DNA of 64,000 nt. It comes from Paraburkholderia madseniana (lineage in GTDB: Bacteria > Pseudomonadota > Gammaproteobacteria > Burkholderiales > Burkholderiaceae). Shown here in pieces: positions 1 through 9,685 of this stretch (positions are counted from its first letter, which is position 1; each line of letters opens with the position of its first letter). Location of the stretch: assembly GCF_009690905.1 (NCBI RefSeq), contig NZ_VOSW01000041.1, positions 21,021 through 85,020 on the forward strand, given 5' to 3'. The notes under the pieces were generated by a model. It ran no database searches. It saw nothing but the letters and a program-made list of their open reading frames with translations, and was not told where the DNA came from. Made by a program: the position numbers and the translations under genes.

Positions 1-583
1 GCTTCACGCCGACCACCAGACTGTTGCCCGCGTTGGTGCAGATCACCAGCAGGTCGAGCGCGTCGGGCAGACACGAAGCTATCGCCTTTTGCCGGCGGCT
101 GATCAGCGTGTTCAGCGCAAGCTCGGGCAGCATCATCCCAACGATGAACACGCCGCCCATCATCAGTGCTCGAAACACAAAATACTCGCCAATGCGTGGC
201 ACATACGGACCGAGCACAATTGCCACCAGCGCGAACAACGCGCCGACCAGCAGCTTGAAGCCGATCATCATCGAAACCGCCCGGCGCTCGCGAAATCCGG
301 CCCGGACCAACTGCTCGCCCAGCTGGTTGCGCTGCGCCGCACCGCCCACTGGCACGCGTTCGCCGAGCGATGCAAAGCGCTTCAGCAGGCGTTGCCAAAG
401 GTCCGCTACGTGCTCTTCCGCGCGCAATGGTGGATGCGAGTCCGCGCGCATTGCGGCGATACGCGCGCGATGTGCGATGCGACGGCGGGTGCTGCGCGGC
501 CGCATCAGCGCAAGCAGTAGTCCGCCGCAGAGCAGGAGCACCAGCGCAAGGTCGCGCACGGCATCAGAGTCAATAAAGTTCAT
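1..583 (-). CDS. tadC: Tad pilus inner-membrane platform protein TadC (3' end beyond window)
   Basis: Type II secretion F-domain protein that forms the membrane platform of the Tad/Flp pilus together with TadB. Reading minus from ATG at 583, the protein starts MNFIDSDAVRDLALVLLLCG, with an N-terminal membrane segment and two further hydrophobic stretches. It reaches the F-domain signature LPDALDLLVICTNAGNSL just before the window ends, matching FPDTLDLIIRAVRAGIPV in its neighbour TadB. The ATG overlaps the tadB stop (ATGA at 580-583), implying translational coupling. Only about 194 residues are visible, against a usual ~300. Confidence 0.9.
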   Translation of the reverse strand, partial: MNFIDSDAVRDLALVLLLCGGLLLALMRPRSTRRRIAHRARIAAMRADSHPPLRAEEHVADLWQRLLKRFASLGERVPVGGAAQRNQLGEQLVRAGFRERRAVSMMIGFKLLVGALFALVAIVLGPYVPRIGEYFVFRALMMGGVFIVGMMLPELALNTLISRRQKAIASCLPDALDLLVICTNAGNSLVVGVK

Positions 584-1557
584 CGCGACGTGTCCAGATT
601 CGATATTTTTTGAATCAGCGAAAGACCGATGACAAGTAGCACCGCGGCAAGCGTCAGCATCTTGTGGCCAGCGCGTGTGTGAAACAGCAGGTCGACATAC
701 GGCCGGTTGATGACGTACAGGAAGCCCATAATGGCGAAGGGCACCGCGGAAATGATCTTGCTCGCGATTCGGCCCTCCGCGGTCAACGCTCGGGTCTTCA
801 GACGAATGTCCCTGCGGGTGCGAATGATTCCAGACAAGTTCTCCAGCGTTTCCCCCAGATTTCCACCTGTCTCACGTTGCAGCAGCAGACACACTGCAAA
901 GAACGAAAAATCGGCGATCTGCAGGCGTACGACTGCTTTGTCGAGCACTTCTTTCAGGTCCGCACCCAGCCGCAGGCTGTCGCCCATCGTGCGGAAAGTC
1001 GAGCGAACCGGTTCCTCGGCCTCCTTGCCAGCGGTGCTGATCGCCTGCACGACCGGGATGCCGGCACGCACCGCCCGGATGATGAGGTCGAGCGTATCGG
1101 GAAATACCAGCAGAAACCGCGCGCGGAAACGGGCGATCAGAAAGCGATAGGTGAACCGTATCGCGGCGAGCGACATGCAGGAATAAATAAACAGATGCGA
1201 CCACCCAGGCAGCGGGGCGAGCCGCACGACGATGAACGCGACCACAGCGCCGGCTATACCACTCGCGCATACGAGACGGATGCCGCCCCCGCCGCTTACC
1301 GCCCTGATCCGCTGCACATATTGCTGGAACCACCTCTGGAACGCGCCGTAGTCCTTCGGCCGTTCGAATAATGCGCCGCTCGTGTCTGCTGGCGCAGACT
1401 GCTGCCTTGCGGCGCGCACCTGCTGAAGCTCTCTCATGCGCTCCTGAATACGCCGCCGCGGCCGACTGCGTGCGAGATCGCGCAGCGAAGATACGAGCAT
1501 GCCTGTCAGCACGATCGCGACGAACGCACCGGCGCCGACGATGTCCGCTGGTGTCAT
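580..1557 (-). CDS. tadB: Tad pilus inner-membrane platform protein TadB
   Basis: First of the two T2SF-domain platform proteins that anchor the TadA motor in the inner membrane. It has 325 residues, the normal size. An N-terminal membrane segment is followed by a basic cytoplasmic stretch, two central membrane segments, the F domain with FPDTLDLIIRAVRAGIP and a C-terminal hydrophobic helix. The start overlaps the tadA stop by four bases (ATGA at 1554-1557) and the end overlaps tadC, so the three genes are translated as one coupled unit. Confidence 0.94.
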   Translation of the reverse strand: MTPADIVGAGAFVAIVLTGMLVSSLRDLARSRPRRRIQERMRELQQVRAARQQSAPADTSGALFERPKDYGAFQRWFQQYVQRIRAVSGGGGIRLVCASGIAGAVVAFIVVRLAPLPGWSHLFIYSCMSLAAIRFTYRFLIARFRARFLLVFPDTLDLIIRAVRAGIPVVQAISTAGKEAEEPVRSTFRTMGDSLRLGADLKEVLDKAVVRLQIADFSFFAVCLLLQRETGGNLGETLENLSGIIRTRRDIRLKTRALTAEGRIASKIISAVPFAIMGFLYVINRPYVDLLFHTRAGHKMLTLAAVLLVIGLSLIQKISNLDTSR

Positions 1558-2942
1558 GGCCGCATCGCCTCCATCAGGGTCGTCTCGAGGCCGTAGTAGG
1601 CAGCGCGTGTCGCGAACACAGGACGCAACGACGACGACTCGAAGGTGCCTTTCACGTCTTCCTGATAGGCGCTGGCATCGTAGCGAAACGCGAACAGATC
1701 TTGCGTGATGATCACGTCGCCTTCCATGCCCGCCAGCTCAGTCACGCGGGTAACGCGGCGCACGCCGTCGCGCATGCGTTCGACCTGCAGGATCAGATGT
1801 ACGGCGCTGGCGATCTGGCGCCTGATCGCCGTAAGCGGCAGGTTCCCGTTCGCCATCATCACCATGCTTTCGAGCCGGGTGATCGCGTCGCGCGGCGTAT
1901 TCGCGTGAATGGTCGTCATCGAACCGTCGTGACCGGTGTTCATTGCCTGCAGTACGTCGAATGCCTCGGGACCGCGTGTTTCGCCCAGAATGATGCGGTC
2001 GGGACGCATCCGCAACGCATTGCGCACGAGATCTCTCTGCGTCACCGCGCCGAGTCCCTCGCTGTTCTCTGGGCGCGTTTCGAGGCTTACGACGTGGGGT
2101 TGCTGCAATTGCAGTTCCGCGGCGTCCTCGATAGTCACGACACGTTCGTGTTCGTCAATGTGTTGCGACAGAGCATTGAGCAAAGTCGTCTTGCCCGAAC
2201 CTGTACCGCCCGAGATGATGATGTTGAGACGGCACGCGCCGGCGATCTTCAGCAAGCGGACCATCTCCGGCGACATGTTGCCTTGCTGGGCCATTCTTGC
2301 AAGCGTGATATTGCGCCGTGAGAACTTCCGGATCGAGATCGATGCGCCGCGTAGCGCGATCGGCGGCAGCACGACGTTGACCCGGCTTCCGTCGGCCAGT
2401 CGCGCGTCGACCATCGGGCTGCTTTCGTCGACGCGTCGGCCAACCGCAGCTGCAATGCGCTGCGCGACGTTAGTCACATGCGCGTTGTCGCGGAACTTCA
2501 GCGACGTCAGTTCAAGCCGGCCATGCCGCTCGGCATAGACCTGATCCGGACCGTTGACGAGGATATCCGTCACCGCATCATCGGCGAGCAGCGGTTCGAT
2601 GGGGCCGACGCCAAACATGTCGTTGAGGATTTCGCCGACGATCTGGGCCTGCTCGCCAGGCGTGATGTGCAGCTGTTCGCGTATCACCGCGTCGGCAGCG
2701 ATTTCCTCGATGCCTGCGCGCACCTGGTCGCGCGTTTTCATCAGCGCGGCAGACATGTTCATCGATGCAAAAACTACCGCGCGGATTTTCCTGAAGTTTT
2801 CCGAGCGAATCACGGTCTCGTAGCCGTCAGGCGGCGTGCGCGGATGCGGATGCGCAGGCGCAGGCGCAGGCGCCGCGGGCTGCACGGTTTCTGCGTCGGC
2901 GAGCGGCAAAGGCTCCGGGATGGGTTTTTTGGCGCCGAACAT
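1554..2942 (-). CDS. tadA: Tad pilus assembly ATPase TadA (CpaF)
   Basis: Cytoplasmic secretion ATPase of the type II/IV superfamily that drives Flp pilus assembly. The 462-residue protein has a proline/alanine-rich N-terminus, a Walker A GGTGSGKTT near residues 245-253, an acidic TIEDAAEL box, ILGETRGPEAFD as Walker B region and the histidine box MTTIHANTPRDAITRLE. These are the CpaF-type features. Its ATG shares one base with the upstream cpaE stop (TGATG at 2940-2944). Confidence 0.96.
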   Translation of the reverse strand: MFGAKKPIPEPLPLADAETVQPAAPAPAPAHPHPRTPPDGYETVIRSENFRKIRAVVFASMNMSAALMKTRDQVRAGIEEIAADAVIREQLHITPGEQAQIVGEILNDMFGVGPIEPLLADDAVTDILVNGPDQVYAERHGRLELTSLKFRDNAHVTNVAQRIAAAVGRRVDESSPMVDARLADGSRVNVVLPPIALRGASISIRKFSRRNITLARMAQQGNMSPEMVRLLKIAGACRLNIIISGGTGSGKTTLLNALSQHIDEHERVVTIEDAAELQLQQPHVVSLETRPENSEGLGAVTQRDLVRNALRMRPDRIILGETRGPEAFDVLQAMNTGHDGSMTTIHANTPRDAITRLESMVMMANGNLPLTAIRRQIASAVHLILQVERMRDGVRRVTRVTELAGMEGDVIITQDLFAFRYDASAYQEDVKGTFESSSLRPVFATRAAYYGLETTLMEAMRP

Positions 2943-4159
2943 CAGCCGCTTCTCCGCATTTTGAATAACCGCAGGTGCCAGGGAGCGGGCGCCGGAGACT
3001 CACGGCCGGTGAGGCTGTTTGCAACGCGTTCGATAGCGGCGGCAAACCCCAGAGGCTTCCTGCGATCGCCGAGCGGTTCGCCCAGGTTTTCGGCCCGCGC
3101 AAGGGGCTTTGGATCGTACGGCAATTCGTGCACGACGGCGCGTCCCAGCGCGCGCTTGAAGTCCAGAGGCTGGACGCGGTCCGCGACGGGTTCGAGCGGA
3201 TTGTTCAGCAGCACCGAGATCACCGGTTCGCCCGAGCGATCTTCGGTGAAGCGGAGCAGGCGCATGCACTCGCGTGACGCATACACGGAAGGATCCGCCA
3301 CGATGCAGATGACCTGTGATGCGTCGAGCGCCTCTTCGACGATGCGGCCGCTCCGGGCCGGCAGATCGAGCAGCACATAATGGAAGCGGCGCTTGAGCGT
3401 ATTGATCAGGTCGGCGAGCGCACCCGGACGCACGGTGAACTCGGTTTCATAGGGAAGCTCTGACGACAGCGTGAAGAGCCGTTCACCGGCTGCCACCACC
3501 GCTTGATCGAGTGCCTGCGGATCGATGCTGCGCGTGTCCTGCAACAGATCAGTCAGCCCGTTGCCTCCGGGTAGCCCAAGCGTGGAACCGGCCGCCCCGC
3601 CGTGCAGGTTCAGGTCGACGTACACCACATGTCTGAGCGTTTCATCCGTCAGATGTCGCGCGAGCGAGACGGCGATCGTCGTCACACCTACGCCACCTCG
3701 TGCGCCAATGAAGCTGATCACCTTGCCGGTGCGTGCCTGGGCGGACGGATCACGAGCCGACAGTGCGCGCAGGAGCAGTTCGACCGTCACAGGCTTGACG
3801 AGATAGTCCTGGATCCCAATCTCGAGCAGGCTGCGATACAGACCGACATCGTTGCGATCGCCGATCACAACGACGGCGACCGACGGCGCACACACGTCGG
3901 CCAGTCGAGCGAGGTCCGACAATGGCATGTCGGAGCCGGACACGTCGACCAGCAACTGGCGCGGCGGCCGCGTGAGATTCTGCAGCAGACGGATCGCGTC
4001 GTCGATGTTGCCGATCTGCGCGTGCGCATTCGATATCGCCTGATCGACAATCAGGCTCTTCACGGCATCGACGCTGGTTGCATCAGAGACAACCGCAAGC
4101 AGGTCCGCCGCGTGTGCTGCGGCCGAACTCGCGGGACGAAACATGTCGAGCGCATTCAT
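2942..4159 (-). CDS. cpaE: Tad pilus localisation ATPase CpaE/TadZ
   Basis: ParA/MinD-like protein that places the Tad machine in the cell. The N-terminal ~130 residues are receiver-like (RNDVGLYRSLLEIGIQDYLVKP). A P-loop domain follows with a deviant Walker A, FIGARGGVGVTTIAVSLA, and VVYVDLNLHGG after it. It is 405 residues, typical of CpaE. It lies between the lipoprotein gene and tadA with a 10-base gap upstream and a one-base overlap downstream. The receiver-like part keeps no clear phospho-acceptor context, as usual in this family. Confidence 0.9.
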   Translation of the reverse strand: MNALDMFRPASSAAAHAADLLAVVSDATSVDAVKSLIVDQAISNAHAQIGNIDDAIRLLQNLTRPPRQLLVDVSGSDMPLSDLARLADVCAPSVAVVVIGDRNDVGLYRSLLEIGIQDYLVKPVTVELLLRALSARDPSAQARTGKVISFIGARGGVGVTTIAVSLARHLTDETLRHVVYVDLNLHGGAAGSTLGLPGGNGLTDLLQDTRSIDPQALDQAVVAAGERLFTLSSELPYETEFTVRPGALADLINTLKRRFHYVLLDLPARSGRIVEEALDASQVICIVADPSVYASRECMRLLRFTEDRSGEPVISVLLNNPLEPVADRVQPLDFKRALGRAVVHELPYDPKPLARAENLGEPLGDRRKPLGFAAAIERVANSLTGRESPAPAPWHLRLFKMRRSG

Positions 4160-4169
4160 GAGGGGCGTG

Positions 4170-4544
4170 TCAGTGTGTCAATGGACTTGTCGTCGACGTG
4201 GCGTTCGGCTGCTTCACGCGGCCTTCGTCATAGCGGCGCACCGCGCCTGCGGCCGTCGTTGCGTCGGCGCCGGCGTACGGCAGCGGATCGACGAGATCCT
4301 CCGGCCGGGCGAGCATCACCGCGAGATTCGTATACGTCGCGCAGCCGAATGGCATGCTCGCGCGCGCGACGCCCGCATCGACCAGATGCGACGGCTGGAC
4401 CAGCGTCGCGCAGTCCGGCGCGATCGCGTGGCGGCTGTCGAAGCCGATGACCGATGCATCGGGAAGTCCGAGTGGCGGAGTTGCGGACATGCAGCCGGGC
4501 AGCAAAAGCGGCAGCAGTCCAATACCGATCAGTCGAAGGAGCAT
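4170..4544 (-). CDS. cpaD: CpaD-like pilus biogenesis lipoprotein
   Basis: Short outer-membrane lipoprotein of the Tad system. The N-terminus is a lipoprotein signal ending in a lipobox (LLPLLLPGC, so Cys18 would be lipidated). The C-terminal half carries the CpaD signature FGCATYTNLAVMLARPEDLVDPLP, where only the family hallmark of Cys, Asn-Leu-Ala and Pro-x-Asp-Leu is conserved. At 124 residues it is shorter than classical CpaD (about 200 or more), which suggests a minimal form. It sits between the secretin and cpaE genes, where CpaD or TadD-like partners are expected. Confidence 0.78.
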   Translation of the reverse strand: MLLRLIGIGLLPLLLPGCMSATPPLGLPDASVIGFDSRHAIAPDCATLVQPSHLVDAGVARASMPFGCATYTNLAVMLARPEDLVDPLPYAGADATTAAGAVRRYDEGRVKQPNATSTTSPLTH

Positions 4545-4562
4545 GGCATGGTTCCCGATAGG

Positions 4563-5927
4563 TCAATAGACGAAGCCCGCGGCCCCGACGAGGCGCGGCA
4601 CGTTCCCCGACAGCGGATCGAGCCCGAGCTTGCTCTGCAGCACATACTCGATGTCGCTGCTCGGCCGCACGATGGTGTCGATCGGTTGCCGCAGACGGCC
4701 GGGGTCAGCGGGCTGCACGATGTAAGGCGTCACGATGACCACCACTTCGGACTTGTCGTTGAGATAGTTCTTCGACGAGAACAGCTTGCCCAATACCGGA
4801 AGCTTGCCCAGGCCCGGCAACTCCGAGAGGACGTCGCTGGTCCTGCTCTGCAGCAGTCCGCCAATGGCGAAGCTTTGTCCACTCGACAATTCGACGGTGG
4901 TCTCGACGCGGCGCACGGTGAGCGCGGGCACCTTGATGCTGTCGATCGTCACGCTGTTGGTCGGATCGATCTCGCTGACTTCGGGGCGCACCTTGAGGCT
5001 GATCCGGTTATCCGACAGCACCGTGGGCGTGAAATCGAGCGACACGCCATAGGGCTTGAACTCGATCGTGATCGAATTGGTCTGGCCTTGCGGAACCGGG
5101 ATCGGAAACTCGCCACCTGCGAGGAAACTGGCGGTTTCGCCAGACATCGCGGTGAGGTTCGGTTCCGCGAGCATCGTGATCAAGCCTTCCTGATCGAGCG
5201 CGTCGAGCACCCCGTCAATCGCCCATTTGCCGGCGTGGAACGCCCCGAGGACCGAGAATGCGCCGGTTGACGAAAGCGTCGTCGTGGCAGCGGACGCACG
5301 GCCGTTGAACAGGCCGCCGATGAAGTTTCCGCTTTGGCCGAGTGCGTTCCAGTTGATGCCCAATTGCTGCGTCACGTTGCGGTCCACTTCGGTGATGCGC
5401 ACGCGCAGATTGACCTGGATTGGCCGCGTCAACGTCAGCCGGTTAACCAGCGTCTCCTTGTCGTGCAGATACGGTGTAAGGGACTGCATCACGGCGTCCG
5501 CGGCCGCCGCGTCGGGCACGCGCCCAGCGACCATCAGCGAACCGGGAGCACCCGTCAGGTTCAGCTGAAAGTGCGGGAAGCGGGCGTCGAGCATACGCTG
5601 TATCGATGGCGTATCCGCACTGACCACGACGGTTTCCCGCAGGATCGTGCGATTGTGGGCGCCGAGCGCGAACAAGGTCGTCGTGCCCGCCTTCTTGCCG
5701 AGCACAAATACCGTTTGAGGCGTCGGTACGTGCACGTCCGCGACACCCGGATCGGCGACGAACACCGCGACGGCTGGCTCGGGCAGGTGCAGCATTTCGC
5801 CCCCGCCTGCCGCGACCGCCAGCGACGGATCGATGCTCGCAGCGAGCGCGCCATGCATCAGTGCGACCGTCAGTCCGAATCCGGCGATCAACCGCACCTG
5901 CACTGCCGAATAGACACGATGCAACAT
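4563..5927 (-). CDS. cpaC: Tad pilus outer-membrane secretin (CpaC/RcpA)
   Basis: Outer-membrane channel through which the Flp pilus exits. After a signal peptide ending around LAAS, residues ~30-120 form the pilus-formation N domain (VFVADPGVADVHVPTPQTVFVLGKKAG). A BON-like stretch follows, then the secretin domain with VPALTVRRVETTVELSSGQSFAIGGLLQ split over its centre and a closing segment ending in VVIVTPYIVQP. Length 454 is normal. The gene lies 18 bases upstream of the lipoprotein gene and 49 bases after cpaB. Confidence 0.94.
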   Translation of the reverse strand: MLHRVYSAVQVRLIAGFGLTVALMHGALAASIDPSLAVAAGGGEMLHLPEPAVAVFVADPGVADVHVPTPQTVFVLGKKAGTTTLFALGAHNRTILRETVVVSADTPSIQRMLDARFPHFQLNLTGAPGSLMVAGRVPDAAAADAVMQSLTPYLHDKETLVNRLTLTRPIQVNLRVRITEVDRNVTQQLGINWNALGQSGNFIGGLFNGRASAATTTLSSTGAFSVLGAFHAGKWAIDGVLDALDQEGLITMLAEPNLTAMSGETASFLAGGEFPIPVPQGQTNSITIEFKPYGVSLDFTPTVLSDNRISLKVRPEVSEIDPTNSVTIDSIKVPALTVRRVETTVELSSGQSFAIGGLLQSRTSDVLSELPGLGKLPVLGKLFSSKNYLNDKSEVVVIVTPYIVQPADPGRLRQPIDTIVRPSSDIEYVLQSKLGLDPLSGNVPRLVGAAGFVY

Positions 5928-5976
5928 GAATCCTTCCTGTTAATTTCGGGTCTCACCGCCTGGGCAAGCCGAAGGG

Positions 5977-6984
5977 TCAGCGTTGTGTAGTGGGCTGTTC
6001 CGGCAACGGGTTCTGCCCGGCAACCGTCGTCGGCGGGTTCGGCGGCAGTGGTGGCACACCCGCGGCACCGGTACTGCCTTGAAGCCTTGCATCCCCGCCT
6101 GCGTCCGATACCTGGGAGCCGCGGTAGACGATCACCGGATGCGGGGCAGCCGGGACCGACCCCGCCGTGCCGTGCGCCGATACGCGTACCGTTGACAGGG
6201 CACGCGAGACGTCGCCGGCCCACACGGGTGGTGTTTGCGGCAGCGTCTCATTGCCGGTGACGGGCGGATTGCGATCGCTAGTCGCAAAACTGCGCAGCGC
6301 GAGTGACAGCGAACCCAGATGCGTCGCGACGGCGATCACCTGCGCGGTATGCGGCGTCACCTCGAACGTGACCGTTCGCGCACGCGTATTCGCGTCTGCC
6401 GTATCTGCCTTGGGTCGCTGGAAGACCGAACCGACTGCGAGCACGCGAACGCGGTTGACCACCGTCTCGCTTTCCACAGAGCGAGCGGTGTTCTCCGGCG
6501 CACGGGCCGGCCCGTCGAGTTGCTGCGTGAGCAGCACGTCGACGTAGTCCCCTGGCTGGATCAGGCCGGCGTTGCCCGAAACGTCGTCGATGGCAACTGA
6601 AGTTGCACGCATGCCGGGCTTCAATGCAGCAGCGAGAAATCCCGGCGCATTGGGCGGAATGACATCCGCAGTGCCTAGCGGCGTGCCGGCTGTCACCGCG
6701 TGGCGCAGCACATCGCCTTTCAGGTCCGTTGCATCTGCGCTGTCAGCGTCGCTCTTTACAAGCGCACCCTGCTGGAGCTGCTTGTGAGGAACATCTTTCC
6801 AGGCGAGGTCGCTGTCGCGCAGCAACATCCCCTCTGGCAGATCAGCGGCTGCGACGCGCACCCGATCCATCGCCGGCGGCCGCGCCTGGCCCGGCTGCGA
6901 TGCGGCGACGAACAACGCGCGGAAAATGATCGCGCCGACCGAGGCGAGTATCACGAGGATGACGATCTTTAAAATTCTGGGCAT
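5977..6984 (-). CDS. cpaB: Tad pilus assembly protein CpaB/RcpC
   Basis: Periplasmic accessory protein of the secretin. One N-terminal membrane anchor (IVILVILASVGAIIFRALF) precedes a SAF domain at about residues 45-110 (VRVAAADLPEGMLLRDSDLAW), then the RcpC region with GDYVDVLLTQQ and TVTFEVTPHTAQVIAVA. The last ~60 residues are low-complexity and proline-rich (PPLPPNPPTTVAGQNPLPEQP). 335 residues. It lies 27 bases after cpaA. Confidence 0.92.
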   Translation of the reverse strand: MPRILKIVILVILASVGAIIFRALFVAASQPGQARPPAMDRVRVAAADLPEGMLLRDSDLAWKDVPHKQLQQGALVKSDADSADATDLKGDVLRHAVTAGTPLGTADVIPPNAPGFLAAALKPGMRATSVAIDDVSGNAGLIQPGDYVDVLLTQQLDGPARAPENTARSVESETVVNRVRVLAVGSVFQRPKADTADANTRARTVTFEVTPHTAQVIAVATHLGSLSLALRSFATSDRNPPVTGNETLPQTPPVWAGDVSRALSTVRVSAHGTAGSVPAAPHPVIVYRGSQVSDAGGDARLQGSTGAAGVPPLPPNPPTTVAGQNPLPEQPTTQR

Positions 6985-7011
6985 GGGCGTGGCGATCGGC
7001 TGTCAGATCGG

Positions 7012-7497
7012 CTACAGAGAGTTCAAGACGGGCAGCCATACGGCCGCGATGCCGCCGAACGCAAGAGGGACGCCGTAGGGCACGCTGCACGGCGAAGCGG
7101 GCTGCGTGGATGCTGGCGCGGAATGCGTCGCATGTCTGCGGACGAGACCTATGATCAGCGCTGTCAAGCCGAGAACCAGGCCGCCGGAAGATACGATGAA
7201 AAACACCGGCCATGCGTAGGCAGGACCTGCCCACAGGAAAACGGCGGCGGCCAGCTTGACATCGCCTCCGCCCATCCAGCCGCAGCGGAACAAAAGCGCG
7301 AACAGTGCAAAGCCGATGGCAGCAGCACCGAGGTGATCCGCGAGCGACGCGATGCTTACTCCAGCAACAGCAGCATCGATCCCGTAAAGACAGGCCACGA
7401 GCAATACGGCGCGTGTCGGCAAGCGGCGCGAGCGGATATCGCGCACCGCCAGTGATGCCAATACAAGACAAGCCGCTGATTTCGCCGCGTACAGCAT
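7012..7497 (-). CDS. cpaA: Tad prepilin peptidase CpaA/TadV
   Basis: Inner-membrane aspartic protease that trims the Flp prepilin. The 161-residue protein is almost entirely hydrophobic, about six membrane segments. It shows the two catalytic aspartates of the A24 family: RDIRSRRLP after the first helix and MGGGDVKLAAA in the middle (GxGD). It lacks the methylase domain of larger PilD enzymes, as expected for TadV. It is placed between flp and cpaB. Confidence 0.92.
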   Translation of the reverse strand: MLYAAKSAACLVLASLAVRDIRSRRLPTRAVLLVACLYGIDAAVAGVSIASLADHLGAAAIGFALFALLFRCGWMGGGDVKLAAAVFLWAGPAYAWPVFFIVSSGGLVLGLTALIIGLVRRHATHSAPASTQPASPCSVPYGVPLAFGGIAAVWLPVLNSL

Positions 7498-7595
7498 GGG
7501 TGGCTTTTCCTTATTTTCCGCTGTGCCCGGGACGCCCGGCGCCCCTTGGGGAAGCCGGGCTGGCCCACTGATCCCGCAATGTCTGGAGATATCGA

Positions 7596-7781
7596 TTAAC
7601 CGTTCTGTGCGTTCGTAACCTTCGTGACCATGTTCGTGAACAGCGCAGGCAGACCGCCAGCGCCACCGAAAATAGCGCCGGCCGCCACGACCGCAATGAC
7701 TACGATGCCGGCGAGCACCGCATACTCGAGCGCACTAACGCCGCGCTCGTCGCGCGACAGAGACTTGATAAATTGAAGCAT
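7596..7781 (-). CDS. flp: Flp/Fap type IVb pilin
   Basis: Major subunit of the Tad pilus, 61 residues. The leader ends at RDERG and processing would occur before VSALEYAVLAGIVVIA, with the diagnostic Glu-Tyr at +5/+6 that defines Flp pilins. The remainder is a glycine/alanine hydrophobic helix. First gene of the pilus operon, separated by 98 bases from cpaA, as usual for a highly expressed pilin. Confidence 0.95.
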   Translation of the reverse strand: MLQFIKSLSRDERGVSALEYAVLAGIVVIAVVAAGAIFGGAGGLPALFTNMVTKVTNAQNG

Positions 7782-8395
7782 GAGGACTCCGTAGGTGAGT
7801 TTGACTTTTGTAAGGATGCCGAAAGAACGAAGCTGCGTTAAAACGCGATGCGACGGGTTTCTGAGTCAATTGTTGAAGGCGCAGACGTGTCAGACCCGGG
7901 AGCGAAAAGATCGCATCAGTTTCAGACTCGTCACAAAGGTGAAACGTTTGCGTGCGAGACGGCATGCAGACAACATCCGGATCCTTCAACACTGCTGAGG
8001 ATAACGATGGCCCCACACCGGCAAACCGAAGAAATGAGGCTAGAAACCCTCGCTATTCAAAGATTTTTTTGATCAGACAAATAGAGGACTGTCATTTCGG
8101 CTAGGCCTCGCCATCAAAGTGATCGCAGCATGCAAGGTTGAAAAAGAAACCATTCGTTTCGCGACAGAATGAATTTGCAGTTTCACGTGATTATCAGCGT
8201 GCATCCCGCACGATCGCGCCTCGCCATACCGCCGTCGCTCGATCTATAGCGGCCGCTCGTTGCTGGATACCCCTTGCGATGAGACTCGCCAGATCGCTCG
8301 CCTGCGTAGCTGTCAACAGGCCGGCAAGCGGGCAGCGATGCTCGACATGGAAGCGTTGAATGTACGTGAAGGGAAAGCACTGAGCCCGCAGGCCG
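7782..8395. promoter_or_regulatory. Upstream region of the Tad operon
   Basis: About 610 bases with no convincing gene. The first ~380 bases, next to flp, are clearly richer in A and T than the surroundings and should hold the minus-strand flp promoter. I could not pick a -35/-10 pair with confidence. The distal part runs into the depolymerase remnant. A minus-strand open frame over 8194-8490 is partly antisense to that remnant and is not called. Confidence 0.4.
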
Positions 8396-8777
8396 GACGC
8401 TTCCGCCGAGCTGGCCGCTGATGCGCGGCCGTCATACCACGGCGACCCGTCACATACGTCTGTGTCAGGCCTTTCGTGGGGCGCCTTCATGGCGATCCAA
8501 TACCAGGTTGCGTACTCGGGCTCGGTAGTCGGGGCAGGCGTGGTCGTCGGCGGCCGTAGTCGGAGACAATTTCTATGCGAAGACTAACTACAACTACTGG
8601 GCCGACACGAACAACATCGTCGTCCTTCACCCTCAGGCGATTGCGCCCACGGTTCCTTTCAGTCCGGAAGATTGCTGCGACTGGTTCGGTTATACCGGCC
8701 CCGACTATGCGCTGAAATCGGGTTCGCAGCTTACTGCGGTCCATGCCATGATCGGCCGGCTGCGCGCGAACCCGTAA
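8396..8777 (+). pseudogene. PHB depolymerase family esterase, internally deleted remnant
   Basis: Two blocks of a poly(3-hydroxybutyrate) depolymerase/LpqC-type esterase in different frames. The first block (frame of 8468) reads DPSHTSVSGLSWGAFMAIQY and continues AYSGSVVGAGVVVGG, keeping the GxSxG nucleophile box. It is interrupted near 8553. The second block (frame of 8562) reads GDNFYAKTNYNYWADTNNIV, then VVLHPQAIAP, CCDWFGYTG and YALKSGSQLTAVHAMIGRLR, ending at TAA 8775-8777. The part between them and the N-terminus are gone. This is a dead gene joined by a deletion. Confidence 0.78.
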
Positions 8778-9685
8778 TCCACAGGCGCGTGCGCGTAGAA
8801 AGGTACGGAACGATAAGTTCAATGCCAGACAGAAGAATCTAGACGCGGCGAGATGTGCCATGTTCGCGAGCCGGTTCGCGCCCCGGCGACAGGTTCTAAA
8901 CGTCCGTATTGGACCGAACCTAAGTCCCCTGTGCGCCGATACAGATCATTCGAGTTTCTCGACAGCCGACGTTCGCGTCCGACTCAATTTCGACGCGCGC
9001 GAACGACCGCTTCGGCCGACAAGCAACACTTCACCATTGGGAATCGAATGGCCGGTTCCTGAGTGGAACCGACGCCTGAATGTCTGAGCGACGTTGCGCG
9101 CGAACGACGCTTCATGGCCGAGCCCGGAACTCCGGAAGCCGGCCGAGTCCGGTCAGACGCCCCTCGGCCGCGAACTTCGCTAGTCGGCCCTCACCGCACC
9201 TTCGTCTCGCGAGAAATCACCCGCTCGCGGGCCACGCTTGCCACCCCGAACCGCCAGTTGGCATCTGAACGCTCATCCACCTCGCGGACCAGCTGAAAGC
9301 GCTGCTCGGGCTGGGCTCCAACGCGTTTGCTCGTGCTGGGAATGCGAACAGCTCAACCTTTTCCGCGCCTCGCCGATATACCGCTCTAACGCAGCCTCGA
9401 GTTGGACAGACGCGACGCTTGCTGGAGCGGCCAGTGGACAAGGACAGTTTCCTGCGAAACGCCGTTCGCCGAACGGGCGAGCGGCGCCTGGCACGCTTCG
9501 AAGAAGACCCTTCCCGATCGAAGAATCTTCCAGCCCATAGCGCGCATGCCAGCACGACAAGGAAGGCAGTCACAGGAACCATCAGTCGGTCCCCATGTGA
9601 AGCCCGTCAGGTTGTCAATGCTGCGAGCATGGGCCAAACCGCAATCCCCCGATTCAGGTGCCTCAGGAGGGCACGCTTCACTATC
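8778..9685. other. Non-coding stretch upstream of the beta-propeller gene
   Basis: About 900 bases with no gene I can support. It contains imperfect repeats of the pattern GCGCGAACGACC...CTTCGGCCGA (around 8995-9022 and 9095-9125), which look like degenerate dispersed intergenic sequence. The frame of the following gene stays open back to 9419, but that extension (Arg/Ser-rich, no signal peptide) looks spurious. Confidence 0.4.

Noticed and set aside
24..632. Long plus-strand open frames over the tadC region
   Set aside because: They are antisense to the clear TadC/TadB reading; Arg/Ser-rich composition is typical of shadow frames in GC-rich DNA.
8194..8861. Minus-strand open frames of 98 and 124 residues
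   Set aside because: They are antisense to the PHB depolymerase remnant, which explains the sequence better. A faint phasin-like feel of the distal part (SLIARGIQQRAAAIDRA) is too weak to call.
9419..9685. In-frame 89-residue upstream extension of the beta-propeller gene
   Set aside because: No signal peptide would be possible at that start and the extension is Arg/Ser-rich; ATG 9686 gives a perfect signal peptide.
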